Below are positions 8,341 to 17,567 of a stretch of DNA of 64,000 nt, one piece after another. A program made the translations under genes and the position numbers. Each line of letters opens with the position of its first letter. Position 1 is the first letter of the stretch. The notes below the pieces were generated by a model, which was not told where the DNA came from, ran no database searches, and worked only from the letters and a program-made list of their open reading frames with translations. Location: positions 62,001 through 126,000 of the forward strand of contig NZ_WWCU01000005.1 in assembly GCF_009857595.1 (NCBI RefSeq), read 5' to 3'. Source of the stretch: Pseudoduganella aquatica (GTDB lineage Bacteria > Pseudomonadota > Gammaproteobacteria > Burkholderiales > Burkholderiaceae_D).

Positions 8341-9480
8341 CTACAGTTCTTCCAGCGCGAACAGGCGGCGGTGCTCGCGGATGGCGTAGCGGTCGGTCAT
8401 GCCGGCGATGTAGTCGGCGATTTTGCGCGCCTGCGCGGTGGCGTCGCCGGAGGCGTCGATATAGTCGGGCGGCAGCAGCACCGGATCGGCGATGAAGGCG
8501 TCGAACAGCTCGCGCAGGATGCGGCTGGCCTTGACCCGCATGCGGTTGACCTTGTAGTGCTTGTACAGATTCGCCCGCAGGAAGCGCTTGAGCTCGGTTG
8601 CGTCCTTGCGCATCTGGTCGGAGAAGCGTATCAGCGGCGGCGCGTGGCGCACCTCGTCCAGGTTTTTCGGCGCGGCGTCCAGCAGCAGCTGGCCGGAAGT
8701 CGCGAGCAAGTCGTCCGCCAGCGCCGTGATCAGGCGGCGCAGGGTTTCGTAGATGGCGCGCCGTCCGCTCAGGCCGGGATGCACGCGCTGCACGTCGTGC
8801 CACAGACGGGCGAAGAACTCCACCTGCTCCAGCTGCTCTATCGTGATCAGCCCGGAACGCAGGCCGTCGTCGATGTCGTGGCTGTTGTAGGCGATCTCGT
8901 CGGCCAGGTTGGTCAGCTGCGCTTCCAGCGAGGGCTGGGTGCGGTCGATAAAACGCTGCGCCACCGGCCCCAGCAGCCTGGCATTGGCCAGCGAGCAGTG
9001 CTTGAGTATGCCTTCGCGCGTCTCGAACATCAGGTTCAGGCCGTCGAAGGCGCCGTACTGCTCCTCCAGCGTATCGACCACGCGCAGGCTTTGCAGATTG
9101 TGCTCGAAGCCGCCGTGGTCCTGCATGCATTCGTTGAGCACGTCCTGGCCCACGTGGCCGAAGGGGGTGTGGCCCAGGTCGTGCGCCAGCGCCACCGCTT
9201 CCACCAGGTCTTCGTTCAGGCGCAGGTTGCGCGCCAGCGAGCGGCCCACTTGGGCCACTTCCAGGCTGTGCGTGAGGCGGGTGCGGAACAGGTCGCCCTC
9301 GTGGTTGAGGAAGACCTGGGTTTTGTACTCAAGACGGCGGAACGCGGTCGAATGGATGATGCGGTCGCGGTCGCGCTGGTACTGGCTGCGCGAGGCGTGC
9401 GGCGTTTCCGGATAGCGGCGCCCCACGCCCTGGTCCGAATGCACGGCATAGGGGGCGAGGTGGGCTTCGCTGCTCATCAT
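8341..9480 (-). CDS. dgt: Deoxyguanosinetriphosphate triphosphohydrolase-like protein
   Basis: This HD-domain hydrolase removes triphosphate from dNTPs, typically dGTP, and affects nucleotide pools. The 379-residue protein carries the metal-binding HD signature in [17 protein letters not shown] and [16 protein letters not shown], with further conserved segments such as [16 protein letters not shown]. Its length fits the shorter proteobacterial Dgt-like type. The ATG overlaps the stop of aroKB (ATGATG containing TGA at 9477-9479), so translation is coupled to that gene at the end of the pil-aro gene string. Confidence 0.93.
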   Translation of the reverse strand: MMSSEAHLAPYAVHSDQGVGRRYPETPHASRSQYQRDRDRIIHSTAFRRLEYKTQVFLNHEGDLFRTRLTHSLEVAQVGRSLARNLRLNEDLVEAVALAHDLGHTPFGHVGQDVLNECMQDHGGFEHNLQSLRVVDTLEEQYGAFDGLNLMFETREGILKHCSLANARLLGPVAQRFIDRTQPSLEAQLTNLADEIAYNSHDIDDGLRSGLITIEQLEQVEFFARLWHDVQRVHPGLSGRRAIYETLRRLITALADDLLATSGQLLLDAAPKNLDEVRHAPPLIRFSDQMRKDATELKRFLRANLYKHYKVNRMRVKASRILRELFDAFIADPVLLPPDYIDASGDATAQARKIADYIAGMTDRYAIREHRRLFALEEL

Positions 9481-10577
9481 GGCGCTTGTACGCAGGCGGC
9501 CAGGGTTTGCAGCAGCAGTTCCTGCGGCGCGTTGGTGATGCTGGGGCTGCCCAGCGGCTTCAAGAGGATGAACTTGATGGCGCCGCCTTCGTTCTTCTTG
9601 TCGACCTCCATCAGCTCCAGCCAGCGCGCCGCGCCCAAGTCCGGCGCCACGGTGGGCAGGCCGGCGGCGTGCACCAGCTTGCGCACGCGCTCGACGGTTT
9701 CGCCGTCCACCAGGCCCATGCGGTGCGACAGGTCGGCCGCCATCACCATGCCGCAGCCCACGGCCTCGCCGTGCAGCCAGTTGCCGTAGCCCAGGCCGTT
9801 CTCGATGGCGTGGCCGAAGGTGTGGCCGAAGTTGAGGATGGCGCGCAGGCCGCCTTCGCGCTCGTCCTGGCGCACCACGTCGGCCTTGATTTCGCAGGAA
9901 CGGGCGATGGCGTAGGCCAGCGCGCCCTTGTCGCGCGCCACCAGCAGGCCGATGTTGGCTTCGATCCAGTCGAAGAACTCGGCGTCGATAATGGCGCCGT
10001 GCTTGATCACTTCGGCCAGGCCGGCCGACAGCTCGCGGTCCGGCAGGGTTTCCAGCGTGGACGTGTCGGCGATCACCACGCGCGGCTGGTAGAACGCGCC
10101 TATCATGTTCTTGCCCAGCGGATGGTTGATGCCGGTCTTGCCGCCCACCGAGGAGTCAACCTGGCTCAGCAGCGTGGTCGGCACCTGGATGAAGTCCACG
10201 CCGCGCATATAGCTGGCCGCCGCGTAGCCGGTCAGATCGCCGATCACGCCGCCGCCCAGCGCCAGCAAGGTGGTCTTGCGGTCGGCCTTGGCCGCCAGCA
10301 GCGTGTCGAACACCGTCATCAGGCTGTCCCAGGTCTTGTATTCCTCGCCGTCGGGCAGCACGATCTCGATGACGTCCTTGCCGTGCGCCTGCAGCGCGCT
10401 GCGCACGCCGTCCAGGTACAGCGGCGCCACCGTGGTGTTGGTGACGATGGCGACTTTGCTGCCGGTGACGTGGCGCGCCAGCAGCGCGCCGTCCTCCAGC
10501 AGCGAGGGACCGATGGAAATGGGGTAGCTGCGCTCGCCCAGCTCAACGTTCAGGAGTATGGTGGTTTGTTCGTTCAT
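9477..10577 (-). other. aroB: AroB (3-dehydroquinate synthase) portion of the aroKB frame
   Basis: If translation also starts internally, AroB would begin at the ATG at 10577 ([19 protein letters not shown]), giving a 366-residue protein, the usual AroB size. The 20 bases upstream (GCACAACCATCG region) lack a Shine-Dalgarno match. I list this as an alternative product, not as a separate proven gene. Confidence 0.5.
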
Positions 10578-11144
10578 CGATGGTTGTGCGGTTGTGACGC
10601 AGTTGGGCGCGGCATGGCAGGCCCGCGCGTCCAGCTGGTTCAGAATTGTGTGAACCATCGATTGTACGTTAGGTCGGCCGGTATCGATGACGATGTGGGC
10701 CATTTCCTCGTATAAGGGTTCGCGCTGCACCATCAGCTCCTCGAGCTTTTTGCGCGGGTCGGCGGTCTGCAGCAGCGGCCGGTTCTTGTCGTGGGCGGTG
10801 CGGGCCAGGATGGAATTGATGCTTGCACGCAAGTAAATCACCGTGCCGCGCTCGCGCAGCAGGGCGCGGCTGTCGGGATTGAGGATGGCGCCGCCGCCGG
10901 TGGCCAGCACCACGCCCTGCTGGGCGCTCAGGTCGCGGATCACGTCCGCCTCGCGGCGGCGGAAGCTCTGTTCGCCTTCGATTTCAAAGATCCAGGGAAT
11001 GGAGGCGCCGGTGCGGGCCTCGATCTCGTGGTCCGAATCGATGAAGGTCAGCCCCAGTTTGCGGGCCAGCAGGCGGCCTATGGTGGTCTTGCCCGCCCCC
11101 ATCAGTCCGACCAGAAATATATTACTGCCGTAAGTATCAGCCAC
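9477..11144 (-). CDS. aroKB: Fused shikimate kinase / 3-dehydroquinate synthase (AroK-AroB)
   Basis: One uninterrupted 555-codon frame encodes two shikimate-pathway enzymes. Residues 1-175 are AroK: P-loop [16 protein letters not shown], substrate residues in [14 protein letters not shown] and ATGGGAIL, and the lid arginine in NRPLL. Residues 190-555 are AroB, an NAD- and metal-dependent DAHP cyclase with [35 protein letters not shown] and [11 protein letters not shown] loose linker ([15 protein letters not shown]) joins them. Usually these are two adjacent genes. Here no stop codon separates them, and the internal ATG at 10577 has no clear ribosome-binding site, so a bifunctional protein is likely. 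Separate AroB initiation cannot be excluded. Confidence 0.88.
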   Translation of the reverse strand: MADTYGSNIFLVGLMGAGKTTIGRLLARKLGLTFIDSDHEIEARTGASIPWIFEIEGEQSFRRREADVIRDLSAQQGVVLATGGGAILNPDSRALLRERGTVIYLRASINSILARTAHDKNRPLLQTADPRKKLEELMVQREPLYEEMAHIVIDTGRPNVQSMVHTILNQLDARACHAAPNCVTTAQPSMNEQTTILLNVELGERSYPISIGPSLLEDGALLARHVTGSKVAIVTNTTVAPLYLDGVRSALQAHGKDVIEIVLPDGEEYKTWDSLMTVFDTLLAAKADRKTTLLALGGGVIGDLTGYAAASYMRGVDFIQVPTTLLSQVDSSVGGKTGINHPLGKNMIGAFYQPRVVIADTSTLETLPDRELSAGLAEVIKHGAIIDAEFFDWIEANIGLLVARDKGALAYAIARSCEIKADVVRQDEREGGLRAILNFGHTFGHAIENGLGYGNWLHGEAVGCGMVMAADLSHRMGLVDGETVERVRKLVHAAGLPTVAPDLGAARWLELMEVDKKNEGGAIKFILLKPLGSPSITNAPQELLLQTLAACVQAP

Positions 11145-11166
11145 GTTGATCCACTTTTCAGAATGC

Positions 11167-11190
11167 GCGGACGCCGGCGCCGGCGTCCGC
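11167..11190. terminator. Perfect 24-bp palindrome after the Ig-like lipoprotein gene
   Basis: The arms GCGGACGCCGGC and GCCGGCGTCCGC are exact complements with no spacer. The palindrome lies 10 bp after the stop of the Ig-like gene and 22 bp before aroKB. There is no U-tract on either strand, so it may be a transcription pause, an mRNA 3' end stabiliser or a weak terminator. Confidence 0.4.
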
Positions 11191-11200
11191 TACTGCCTCC

Positions 11201-13498
11201 TTACGGGCAGCTGAACCGCAGTTTAAACGGATACGTGGTGACATTGTTGCGCGGCGTGGTGATCGTGACATTAAATGTTGCATTCAATGGCGTCAGGCAA
11301 GGTTTTGGCTGCACGCTGCCCACCGTTACGGTGTGGTAAGAACCCTGGCGGATGCTGGCGTTGTCGATGCCGGTGCCGCTGCTGGCGTCGCCGCTGGCAA
11401 TGTGGGCGAACACGTTCTGCACGCTGGCCGGCGACACGCCGGTGGCCGACGCATTGACCGCATTGGTAATATCCACGCGGGTGCCGGCCGGCATCGGGTT
11501 GTTGTTGATGTCGTTTAGCTGCAGGTTGAACACGCGCGAGTCGTTGGCGCCCACGGTGCCCAGGTCGTACTCGGCGCCGGTCAGGCGCACGGGAACCGGG
11601 CTGGCGGTGTCGTTGAACCACACGTTTTCAGCGAAGCTGCCGCTCAAGAAGATGCCGATCTTGGCGAACAGCGTGTTGTAGCCGTCGGTGGTGCTGGCGC
11701 AGATGGTCGCCAGGCCGGTGCGGGTGCTGTCGTTGGTGATGCCAACCGACGTGCTGGTGCCGTCGCTGCGCACGGTGGGCGAGTTGCACGCCGTTTTAGG
11801 CGTGTTGGCCGGCGCCGAGCGCGGGTTCTGGGTGCGGAAGTCCACCGAGCAGCCGCCGTTGGCGGTGTTGCAGGCGCCCTTGCTGGACGCGCCCACCGAC
11901 GCCAGGTTGCTCTGGAAGACCACCGGCAGGCCGTCGGCCACCGGATTGCCGGCCTGGTCGGCCACCATCACGTTGACCGTGGTGGCCGGCACCTGGGTGC
12001 CGCTGTCGTAAGTCCAGCCTTCCACGTTGGGGCTGCCCACGCTCAGCGAGAAGGCCTGCTGCACCGGGAGGCCGGTGGTGACGACGATGGAGTCCGAGCT
12101 GGTCGACACGGCGGCGTTGCTGACCAGGGTGGCCTGCACGCGGAACGAGGTCGGCTTGGCGCCCGAGTTGACGGTCATGATGACTTCGCCGTTCGCATCG
12201 GTGCTGTCGGTGGCCTTGTTGACGGTGACGTCCGGCGTCGAGGCGGCGAATTTGACCGCCTGGGCCGGCAGCGCCTTGCCGAAGATGTCGACCACCTTGA
12301 AGGTCAGCGTGGCCGTTTCGGTACGGCCGAAGCCGCCTTGGCCCTTGACCACGATGGACTGGTTGACCGGGCTGGCGCCGACGAACTGGATCGAGGCGGC
12401 GGCCGGGCTGGCGATGGCCAGCGCGGCGCTGGCGGCCACCGGCGTGGACGCGCCGCTGCTCAGGGTGGCGGTGATGACGTCGTTATTGCCGCAGCCCTGG
12501 TCGCGGAACACCACTTGCGCGGTGCCGTTGCTGGTGGGCGCGCTCGCCGCCAGGGTGGCCTTGCCGGCGGTAACGCAGGCGGAGGAGAAGTTGATCGTCA
12601 TCTGCTGCTCGGTGTACTTGCTGCTGCCGGCCAGCACGTCGACCGAGATCACCGAGGAGCCATAGGCGCCGATGGTGGCCGGCGACAGGGTCAGCTTGCT
12701 CAGCGTGACGGTGGTGGCGCCCACGATGAAGTTGGCCTGGGCCGTCAGGCCGGTGCCGTCCACGATGGCGGTGGCGTTCAGCGTGCCGGCGCCGCTGGCG
12801 ACCAGGCTGGCCGGACGCACGGTGGCTTCGGCCACGCCGTTGGCGTCGGTCAGGGTGGTGCCGGCCGATGGCGAGAACGCCACCAGCGTGGCGGAGTTGG
12901 ACACCGCGGCGTTGAAGGACACCAGTGCGTTCGGGACCGGCTTGCCGTCCTTGTCCTTGATGGTGGCGCGCGCCGTCAGCGGCGCAATGCTGCTGAGCGA
13001 ATTGCTGGCCGCGCCGGTGCTGCTGAACAGCGCCAGCGTCATGGTCGGGATTTGCACCGGCGTGCCGGCCACCACCTGGATTTTCTTCTCGGCGGAGACC
13101 ACCGTGCCGACGGTGGCGGTAATGGTGATGGTGCGCAGCGAGCTGTCGCCCTTGGTGCTCAGGCGGGCCGTGACGGTGCCGGTGGCGTCGGTGGTCTTGG
13201 CCAAGGCCGCGATGGCGCCCGAGCTGGCCTTGAAATCAACGGTCTGGTCAGCCATGACGTTGTTGCTGGCGTCCTTGACCACCACGGTCAGCGTCACTTC
13301 GGTGCCGTCGGCGCCGGAGGAGGCGATGGTGTCCGCGCTGGAGACCAGCACCACGCTGGCCACCTTGGGCGTGCCCGGAGTGGTGGGGGTGCCGGTGCCG
13401 CCGCCGACGCTGCCGGGGTTGCCGCCGCCGCCGCCGCAGGCGGCCAGCAAGGTGGCGCATAACGACAGCGCCAGCCAATCCTTGAATTTTTTCATCAT
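11201..13498 (-). CDS. Ig-like (bacterial Ig/invasin-type) repeat lipoprotein
   Basis: This is a secreted lipoprotein of about 765 residues. The signal peptide ends LLAACGGGGG with a lipobox cysteine, followed by a Gly/Thr/Pro linker and then several beta-sandwich Ig-like (Big_1-type) modules. Repeated patterns such as VKDASNNVMADQTVDFKASSG, IKDKDGKPVPNALVSFNA and VVDIFGKALPAQAVKFAAS mark three of them, with DQAGNPVADGLPVVFQSN and NDINNNPMPAGTRVDI as later ones. This suggests a surface or periplasmic adhesin or structural protein. I chose the ATG at 13498 over one at 13519 because it follows ACGGAAAAC and gives a proper signal peptide. It is inserted between pilQ and aroK, normally neighbours. 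Confidence 0.8.
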   Translation of the reverse strand: MMKKFKDWLALSLCATLLAACGGGGGNPGSVGGGTGTPTTPGTPKVASVVLVSSADTIASSGADGTEVTLTVVVKDASNNVMADQTVDFKASSGAIAALAKTTDATGTVTARLSTKGDSSLRTITITATVGTVVSAEKKIQVVAGTPVQIPTMTLALFSSTGAASNSLSSIAPLTARATIKDKDGKPVPNALVSFNAAVSNSATLVAFSPSAGTTLTDANGVAEATVRPASLVASGAGTLNATAIVDGTGLTAQANFIVGATTVTLSKLTLSPATIGAYGSSVISVDVLAGSSKYTEQQMTINFSSACVTAGKATLAASAPTSNGTAQVVFRDQGCGNNDVITATLSSGASTPVAASAALAIASPAAASIQFVGASPVNQSIVVKGQGGFGRTETATLTFKVVDIFGKALPAQAVKFAASTPDVTVNKATDSTDANGEVIMTVNSGAKPTSFRVQATLVSNAAVSTSSDSIVVTTGLPVQQAFSLSVGSPNVEGWTYDSGTQVPATTVNVMVADQAGNPVADGLPVVFQSNLASVGASSKGACNTANGGCSVDFRTQNPRSAPANTPKTACNSPTVRSDGTSTSVGITNDSTRTGLATICASTTDGYNTLFAKIGIFLSGSFAENVWFNDTASPVPVRLTGAEYDLGTVGANDSRVFNLQLNDINNNPMPAGTRVDITNAVNASATGVSPASVQNVFAHIASGDASSGTGIDNASIRQGSYHTVTVGSVQPKPCLTPLNATFNVTITTPRNNVTTYPFKLRFSCP

Positions 13499-13546
13499 GC
13501 TGTTTTCCGTAGTAATCATAGGTGGATTCTTGCGTATTCCGGGGTC

Positions 13547-15715
13547 TTAGCGCGCGGACAGGCGCTCGGCGACGATCTTGGGCGTAATAAAGACCAGCAA
13601 TTCCGTCTTGTCATTGGTGCGGGAGTCGGTGCGGAACAGATAGCCCAGCACCGGTACGTCGCCCAGCAGCGGCACCTTGCTCACGACGTTGCGCTCGACC
13701 TGCTGGTAGATGCCGCCCAGCACGACCGTGCCGCCGTTGTCTATCATGACCTGGGTTTTCACGTGCTTGGTGTCGATGGCGAAGCCGGCCCGGGTTTCCT
13801 GGCCCACGCTGTCCTTGTTCACGTCCACGTCCAGCACCACGTTGCCGTCCGGCGTGATCTGCGGCGTCACTTCCAGGCGCAGGTTGGCCTTGCGGAAGAT
13901 GATGGAGGTGGCGCCGCTGCTGGTGGCCACCTGGTAAGGCAGCTCCAGGCCCTGCTCGATCACGGCCACCGCCTTGTCGGCCGTCACCACGCGCGGGCTG
14001 GACACGATCTTGCCGGTGCCGTCCGCCTCCAGCGCCGACAGCTCCAGGTTCAGGAAGCGGTTGGCGGCCGACGAGAACAGGCTCACGGCCAGGCTGCCGG
14101 CGGCGGCGCCGTTGATGGACGCGGCCGGCAGGTTGATGAACTGGGAATTGGTGTAGCCGTCGCCCCGGTCCGGGGTCTGGCCGGTGACCTGGCCGATGCC
14201 GGTCATATTGCCGCCGATGCCAATGCGGGTGTTGCCGCCGCCGATCTGGTAGCCGGTGTCGCCGCCGCGCAGCGTGCGCAGGTCGGCAAAGCCCAGCTTG
14301 GCGCCCAGGTTGCGGGTGAAAGAGTCGCTGGCCTCGACGATGCGGGCCTCGATCAGCACCTGCTTGGAAGCGATGTCGGTCTTGGCGATCAGCTTGCGGA
14401 TATCGTCCAGCTTGGAGGCGATGTCGGTGACGAAGAGCTGGTTGGTGCGCGGCTCGATAATGGCGCTGCCGCGCTTGGACAGCACGCGGTTCTTCACGTC
14501 GGACGCGCCGTCCAGGCCGAACACGGTCTTGAACGATTCAGCCTTCTGGTAGTTCAGCTGGAAGATTTCCGACTTCAGCGGCTCCAGGTCGGCGATCTGG
14601 GCGCGCTGCTCCAGCTCCAGCTTCTCCTTGGTCAGCAGTTCTTCCTTGGGCGCGATCCACAGCACCGAGCCGTTCTTGCGCATGTCCAGGCCCTTGGCCT
14701 GCAGCACCACGTCCAGCGCCTGGTCCCACGGCACTTCCTTCAGGCGCAGGGTCAGGTTGCCGCTCACGCTGTCGCTGGTGATGATGTTCAGGCCGGAAAT
14801 GTCGGCAATGGCCTGCAGCGCGGCGCGCACTTCCACGTTCTGGAAATTGAAGGACAGCTTCTCGCCGCGGTAGCCCTGGGTGCCCTGGGTCAACTTGTTC
14901 GGGTCTTCCTTGATCGGCTTGACGTCCACCACCAGCTGGGTGTCGCTCTGGTACACGCTCTGTTCCCACAGGCCCTTGGCCTCAATGGTCATGCGCACAT
15001 TGTCGCCCTGCGGCACGGTGGTGATCTGCGACACCGGGGTGCCGAAGTCCGTCACGTCCAGGCGGCGGCGCAGCGATTCCGGCACGCCGGTCTTGAGGAA
15101 ATCGATCACCAGGCCGGCGGCGGTAGGACGCACGTCGACCGCCACCTGGCTGTTCGGCAGGTCCACCACCACGCGGCCTTCGCCGTTGGCGCCGCGCCGG
15201 AAATCCAGGTCGCGCAACTGCTGCTTGCCCGGCGGCGCCGCTTGCGGCGCCTGCGCCGTCCTGGCCGGCATGCCGGTGGCATCCACCGCCGTGGCCAGGC
15301 CGCCGGAGCCGTCTATGGTCAGGATGACGGCGTTGCCGTCGATGACGGTGGCGTAGTTCAGGCTGCGCTTCAGGTTGAACACCAGGCGCGAGCGTTCGCC
15401 GGCCTGCACCACGTTCACGCTGCGCAACTCGCCCTGGTTCACTTCCTGGGTGGTCTTGCCGGTGCCGTTGACGGTGGCGCCGAAATCCAGCGCGATGCGC
15501 GGCGGGTTGGTGATGGCAAAGCCGATCGGCAGCTTGTCCGGCGCGTGCTTGAGCGCGATCTTGACGATCACGTTGGCGCCCTGCTGGTTGGTGGTGATGG
15601 ACTCGATGGCGTTGCCCTGCTGGGCGCGGGCCGGAGCCAGGGCCAGCGCCATGGCGGCGACGGCCAGCATGGCGTGCATGGCCTGTCGGAAAGCGGCGGT
15701 ATTCAGGCGGTTCAT
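13547..15715 (-). CDS. pilQ: Type IV pilus secretin PilQ
   Basis: PilQ forms the outer-membrane ring through which the type IV pilus is extruded. The 722-residue protein has a signal peptide (ending ARAQ), two AMIN-type domains (IALDFGATVNGTGK and the region near residue 190), a secretin N-terminal domain with ADISGLNIITSDSVSGNLTL, and the C-terminal secretin barrel. Signature pieces are VLIEARIVEASDSFTRNLG and VPLLGDVPVLGYLF followed by ELLVFITPKIV. It overlaps pilP by ATGA and ends the pilMNOPQ run. Confidence 0.97.
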   Translation of the reverse strand: MNRLNTAAFRQAMHAMLAVAAMALALAPARAQQGNAIESITTNQQGANVIVKIALKHAPDKLPIGFAITNPPRIALDFGATVNGTGKTTQEVNQGELRSVNVVQAGERSRLVFNLKRSLNYATVIDGNAVILTIDGSGGLATAVDATGMPARTAQAPQAAPPGKQQLRDLDFRRGANGEGRVVVDLPNSQVAVDVRPTAAGLVIDFLKTGVPESLRRRLDVTDFGTPVSQITTVPQGDNVRMTIEAKGLWEQSVYQSDTQLVVDVKPIKEDPNKLTQGTQGYRGEKLSFNFQNVEVRAALQAIADISGLNIITSDSVSGNLTLRLKEVPWDQALDVVLQAKGLDMRKNGSVLWIAPKEELLTKEKLELEQRAQIADLEPLKSEIFQLNYQKAESFKTVFGLDGASDVKNRVLSKRGSAIIEPRTNQLFVTDIASKLDDIRKLIAKTDIASKQVLIEARIVEASDSFTRNLGAKLGFADLRTLRGGDTGYQIGGGNTRIGIGGNMTGIGQVTGQTPDRGDGYTNSQFINLPAASINGAAAGSLAVSLFSSAANRFLNLELSALEADGTGKIVSSPRVVTADKAVAVIEQGLELPYQVATSSGATSIIFRKANLRLEVTPQITPDGNVVLDVDVNKDSVGQETRAGFAIDTKHVKTQVMIDNGGTVVLGGIYQQVERNVVSKVPLLGDVPVLGYLFRTDSRTNDKTELLVFITPKIVAERLSAR

Positions 15716-16269
15716 TTTTGGTTCTCCTTGCTTTCCTGCAGTTCCAGCTTGGACACGCGTTCAACCCAGTCGCCGGTGGCGTCCTGGACGATTTCCTTGA
15801 CGCTCACGGCGTCGTCGCTGATGCTGGTGATCAGACCGAAATTCTGGCCCACGTGCTGGCCGGGGCGTACCTGGTACACCGCCTTGTCCACTTGCAGCAA
15901 GGCGTACATCACCTTGGCTTTTTCCATGGTGCCCACCATCTTCACGATGTCGAGCGGAAAGCTTTCGAGGAACTCCTTGCGGCGGTCCAGGTCCGGCTTG
16001 AGGCCGCCGCCGGGCTTGCGGTCCAGCCGCGCCAGCTCGGCCAGCAGCTTGTTGGCGCTGAAGGGATCGATCTGGTCCTGCGCCACGTAGGCGAAGGGGA
16101 TGAAGTTTTTCGGCGCGGCGATGGGCTTGACAGCCACCTGGGCCGAATTGTCGACCTGCTTCATCCACTGCCGCACTTCCTGCACGTCGCTGTCGCCGCA
16201 GCCGGCCAGCGCCAGCAGGCCGGCCAGGACGAACGAGAACCGGGAAAACCGGGATAGGCGCTTGCTCAT
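15712..16269 (-). CDS. pilP: Type IV pilus inner-membrane lipoprotein PilP
   Basis: PilP is a periplasmic lipoprotein that links the PilN/PilO inner-membrane platform to the PilQ secretin. The 185-residue protein has a short signal with lipobox LAGC. A disordered stretch leads to the conserved FIPFAYVAQDQIDPFSANKL and a C-terminal beta domain (VYQVRPGQHVGQNFGLI). It overlaps pilO upstream and pilQ downstream by 4 bp each, so the genes are translationally coupled. Confidence 0.96.
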   Translation of the reverse strand: MSKRLSRFSRFSFVLAGLLALAGCGDSDVQEVRQWMKQVDNSAQVAVKPIAAPKNFIPFAYVAQDQIDPFSANKLLAELARLDRKPGGGLKPDLDRRKEFLESFPLDIVKMVGTMEKAKVMYALLQVDKAVYQVRPGQHVGQNFGLITSISDDAVSVKEIVQDATGDWVERVSKLELQESKENQK

Positions 16270-16928
16270 TTTTTCGCCGCCTTTTTCTTGTCGGCGGCGG
16301 CCTTGCGCTGCGCCGCCACTTCGTCGGGATCCAGGTAGCGGAAGGTCTTGGCCACCGCGTCCAGCGTCAGGCCGCCGTCCTTGCCGGCCGACAGCGCCAT
16401 ATTGTTCAGCGTAACGATGCGCGGCAGATTGGCCATGTCGCTGGCGAAGGCGCCCACGTCATGGTAGCTGCCGGTCACCTTGATATCGATAGGCAGCTCG
16501 GCGTAATAATCGCGCACCACCACCTGGCCCGGCTTGAACAGCTCGAACTGCAGGCCGCGCCCCAGGCCGGCCTGGTTGATGTCGGACAGCAGCGCCGCCA
16601 TTTCGGCCTTGCTCGGCAGCTGCTTCTGCAGGCGCTCCACGTACTGGTCGACCTGCAGCTTCTGCGCCCGCAGCGCGTCCAGGTTGACCGCCTGCTGGGT
16701 CTTGGCGATGTACTCGCCGCGCAGCCGGTTTTCCTCGGCCGCCAGCGTGTCCTGGGTCTCGAACTGGCTGCTCCAGTACGCGAAATAGCCCAGCGCGGCC
16801 ACCGCCGCCACCATGCCCACCGCGCACATCAGGCGCGGCGCCAGCGGCCATTGGCCGGGATGGCGTCCGCTCAGTCCCCTGAACTGGTCCGCCAGCGCGG
16901 CGCTTGCTTCTTTCAGATCGATCGCCAT
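16266..16928 (-). CDS. pilO: Type IV pilus assembly protein PilO
   Basis: PilO is a bitopic inner-membrane protein that dimerises with PilN in the pilus alignment complex. The 220-residue protein has a cytoplasmic N-terminus and one membrane helix (about residues 31-52, VGMVAAVAALGYFAYW). A coiled-coil region (VNLDALRAQKLQVDQYVERL) is followed by a ferredoxin-like periplasmic domain with YYAELPIDIKVTGSYHDVGA. A lysine-rich tail ends it. It starts 9 bp after pilN ends. Confidence 0.96.
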   Translation of the reverse strand: MAIDLKEASAALADQFRGLSGRHPGQWPLAPRLMCAVGMVAAVAALGYFAYWSSQFETQDTLAAEENRLRGEYIAKTQQAVNLDALRAQKLQVDQYVERLQKQLPSKAEMAALLSDINQAGLGRGLQFELFKPGQVVVRDYYAELPIDIKVTGSYHDVGAFASDMANLPRIVTLNNMALSAGKDGGLTLDAVAKTFRYLDPDEVAAQRKAAADKKKAAKK

Positions 16929-16937
16929 GGTCCGCCC

Positions 16938-17567
16938 CTAGTTGCTGGCCGCAGCCATTGCCGCGCCCGGCTTGGCGCCGGGCTTGCCGTCGGCCGGCTG
17001 GTCCTTGTCGCGCGGCCGCTTGATGCTGACGATCATATTGAACTCCACTACTTTCTTGGCCGTCTTGCCCTGGCCCAGACCGGTGGATTTGACTTCGATC
17101 AGGTCCGGCTTCTCCAGCCACGGCGACACCCCGGCCACATTGCGCAGCAGCTCGGAGACGCGCTCCTGCGACTGCGCATAGCCCAGCAGCGTGACCTTCT
17201 GGCCTTCCTGCTTGAACGATTTCAGGTACACGCCGGACGGGGTCTGCTTGACCAGCTCGTCGAGCAGGTAGACCGGCTGGTTGCGGTCGCCCTGCAAATC
17301 CTCCACCGCCTGCTGGCGCGCCTTCAGCGCCTCGATTTCCTGCTTCAGCGTGGCGATCTCGGCGATCTTCTTGTCCAGCACCACGATGGCGTCCTTGATG
17401 ACCTTGTTGCGCTGTTCCTGGATGGAGATGGCGCGCGCGTTGTAGCCGCCCACCGCCAGCACCACGGCCGCGCCGATCAGCGCGCCCAGCACCAGCAGCG
17501 CGTAGAACGCCGACTTCTTCTGTTTGCGCTTGGCCTCGCGGTGCGGCAGCAGATTAATATGGATCAT
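16938..17567 (-). CDS. pilN: Type IV pilus assembly protein PilN
   Basis: PilN binds cytoplasmic PilM through its N-terminal tail and pairs with PilO in the inner membrane. The 209-residue protein begins MIHINLLPHREAKRK, the conserved PilM-binding motif. One transmembrane helix follows (about residues 22-42), then a coiled coil and a periplasmic ferredoxin-like fold. The C-terminal 25 residues are low-complexity and may be flexible. The start overlaps the end of pilM by one base. Confidence 0.96.
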   Translation of the reverse strand: MIHINLLPHREAKRKQKKSAFYALLVLGALIGAAVVLAVGGYNARAISIQEQRNKVIKDAIVVLDKKIAEIATLKQEIEALKARQQAVEDLQGDRNQPVYLLDELVKQTPSGVYLKSFKQEGQKVTLLGYAQSQERVSELLRNVAGVSPWLEKPDLIEVKSTGLGQGKTAKKVVEFNMIVSIKRPRDKDQPADGKPGAKPGAAMAAASN

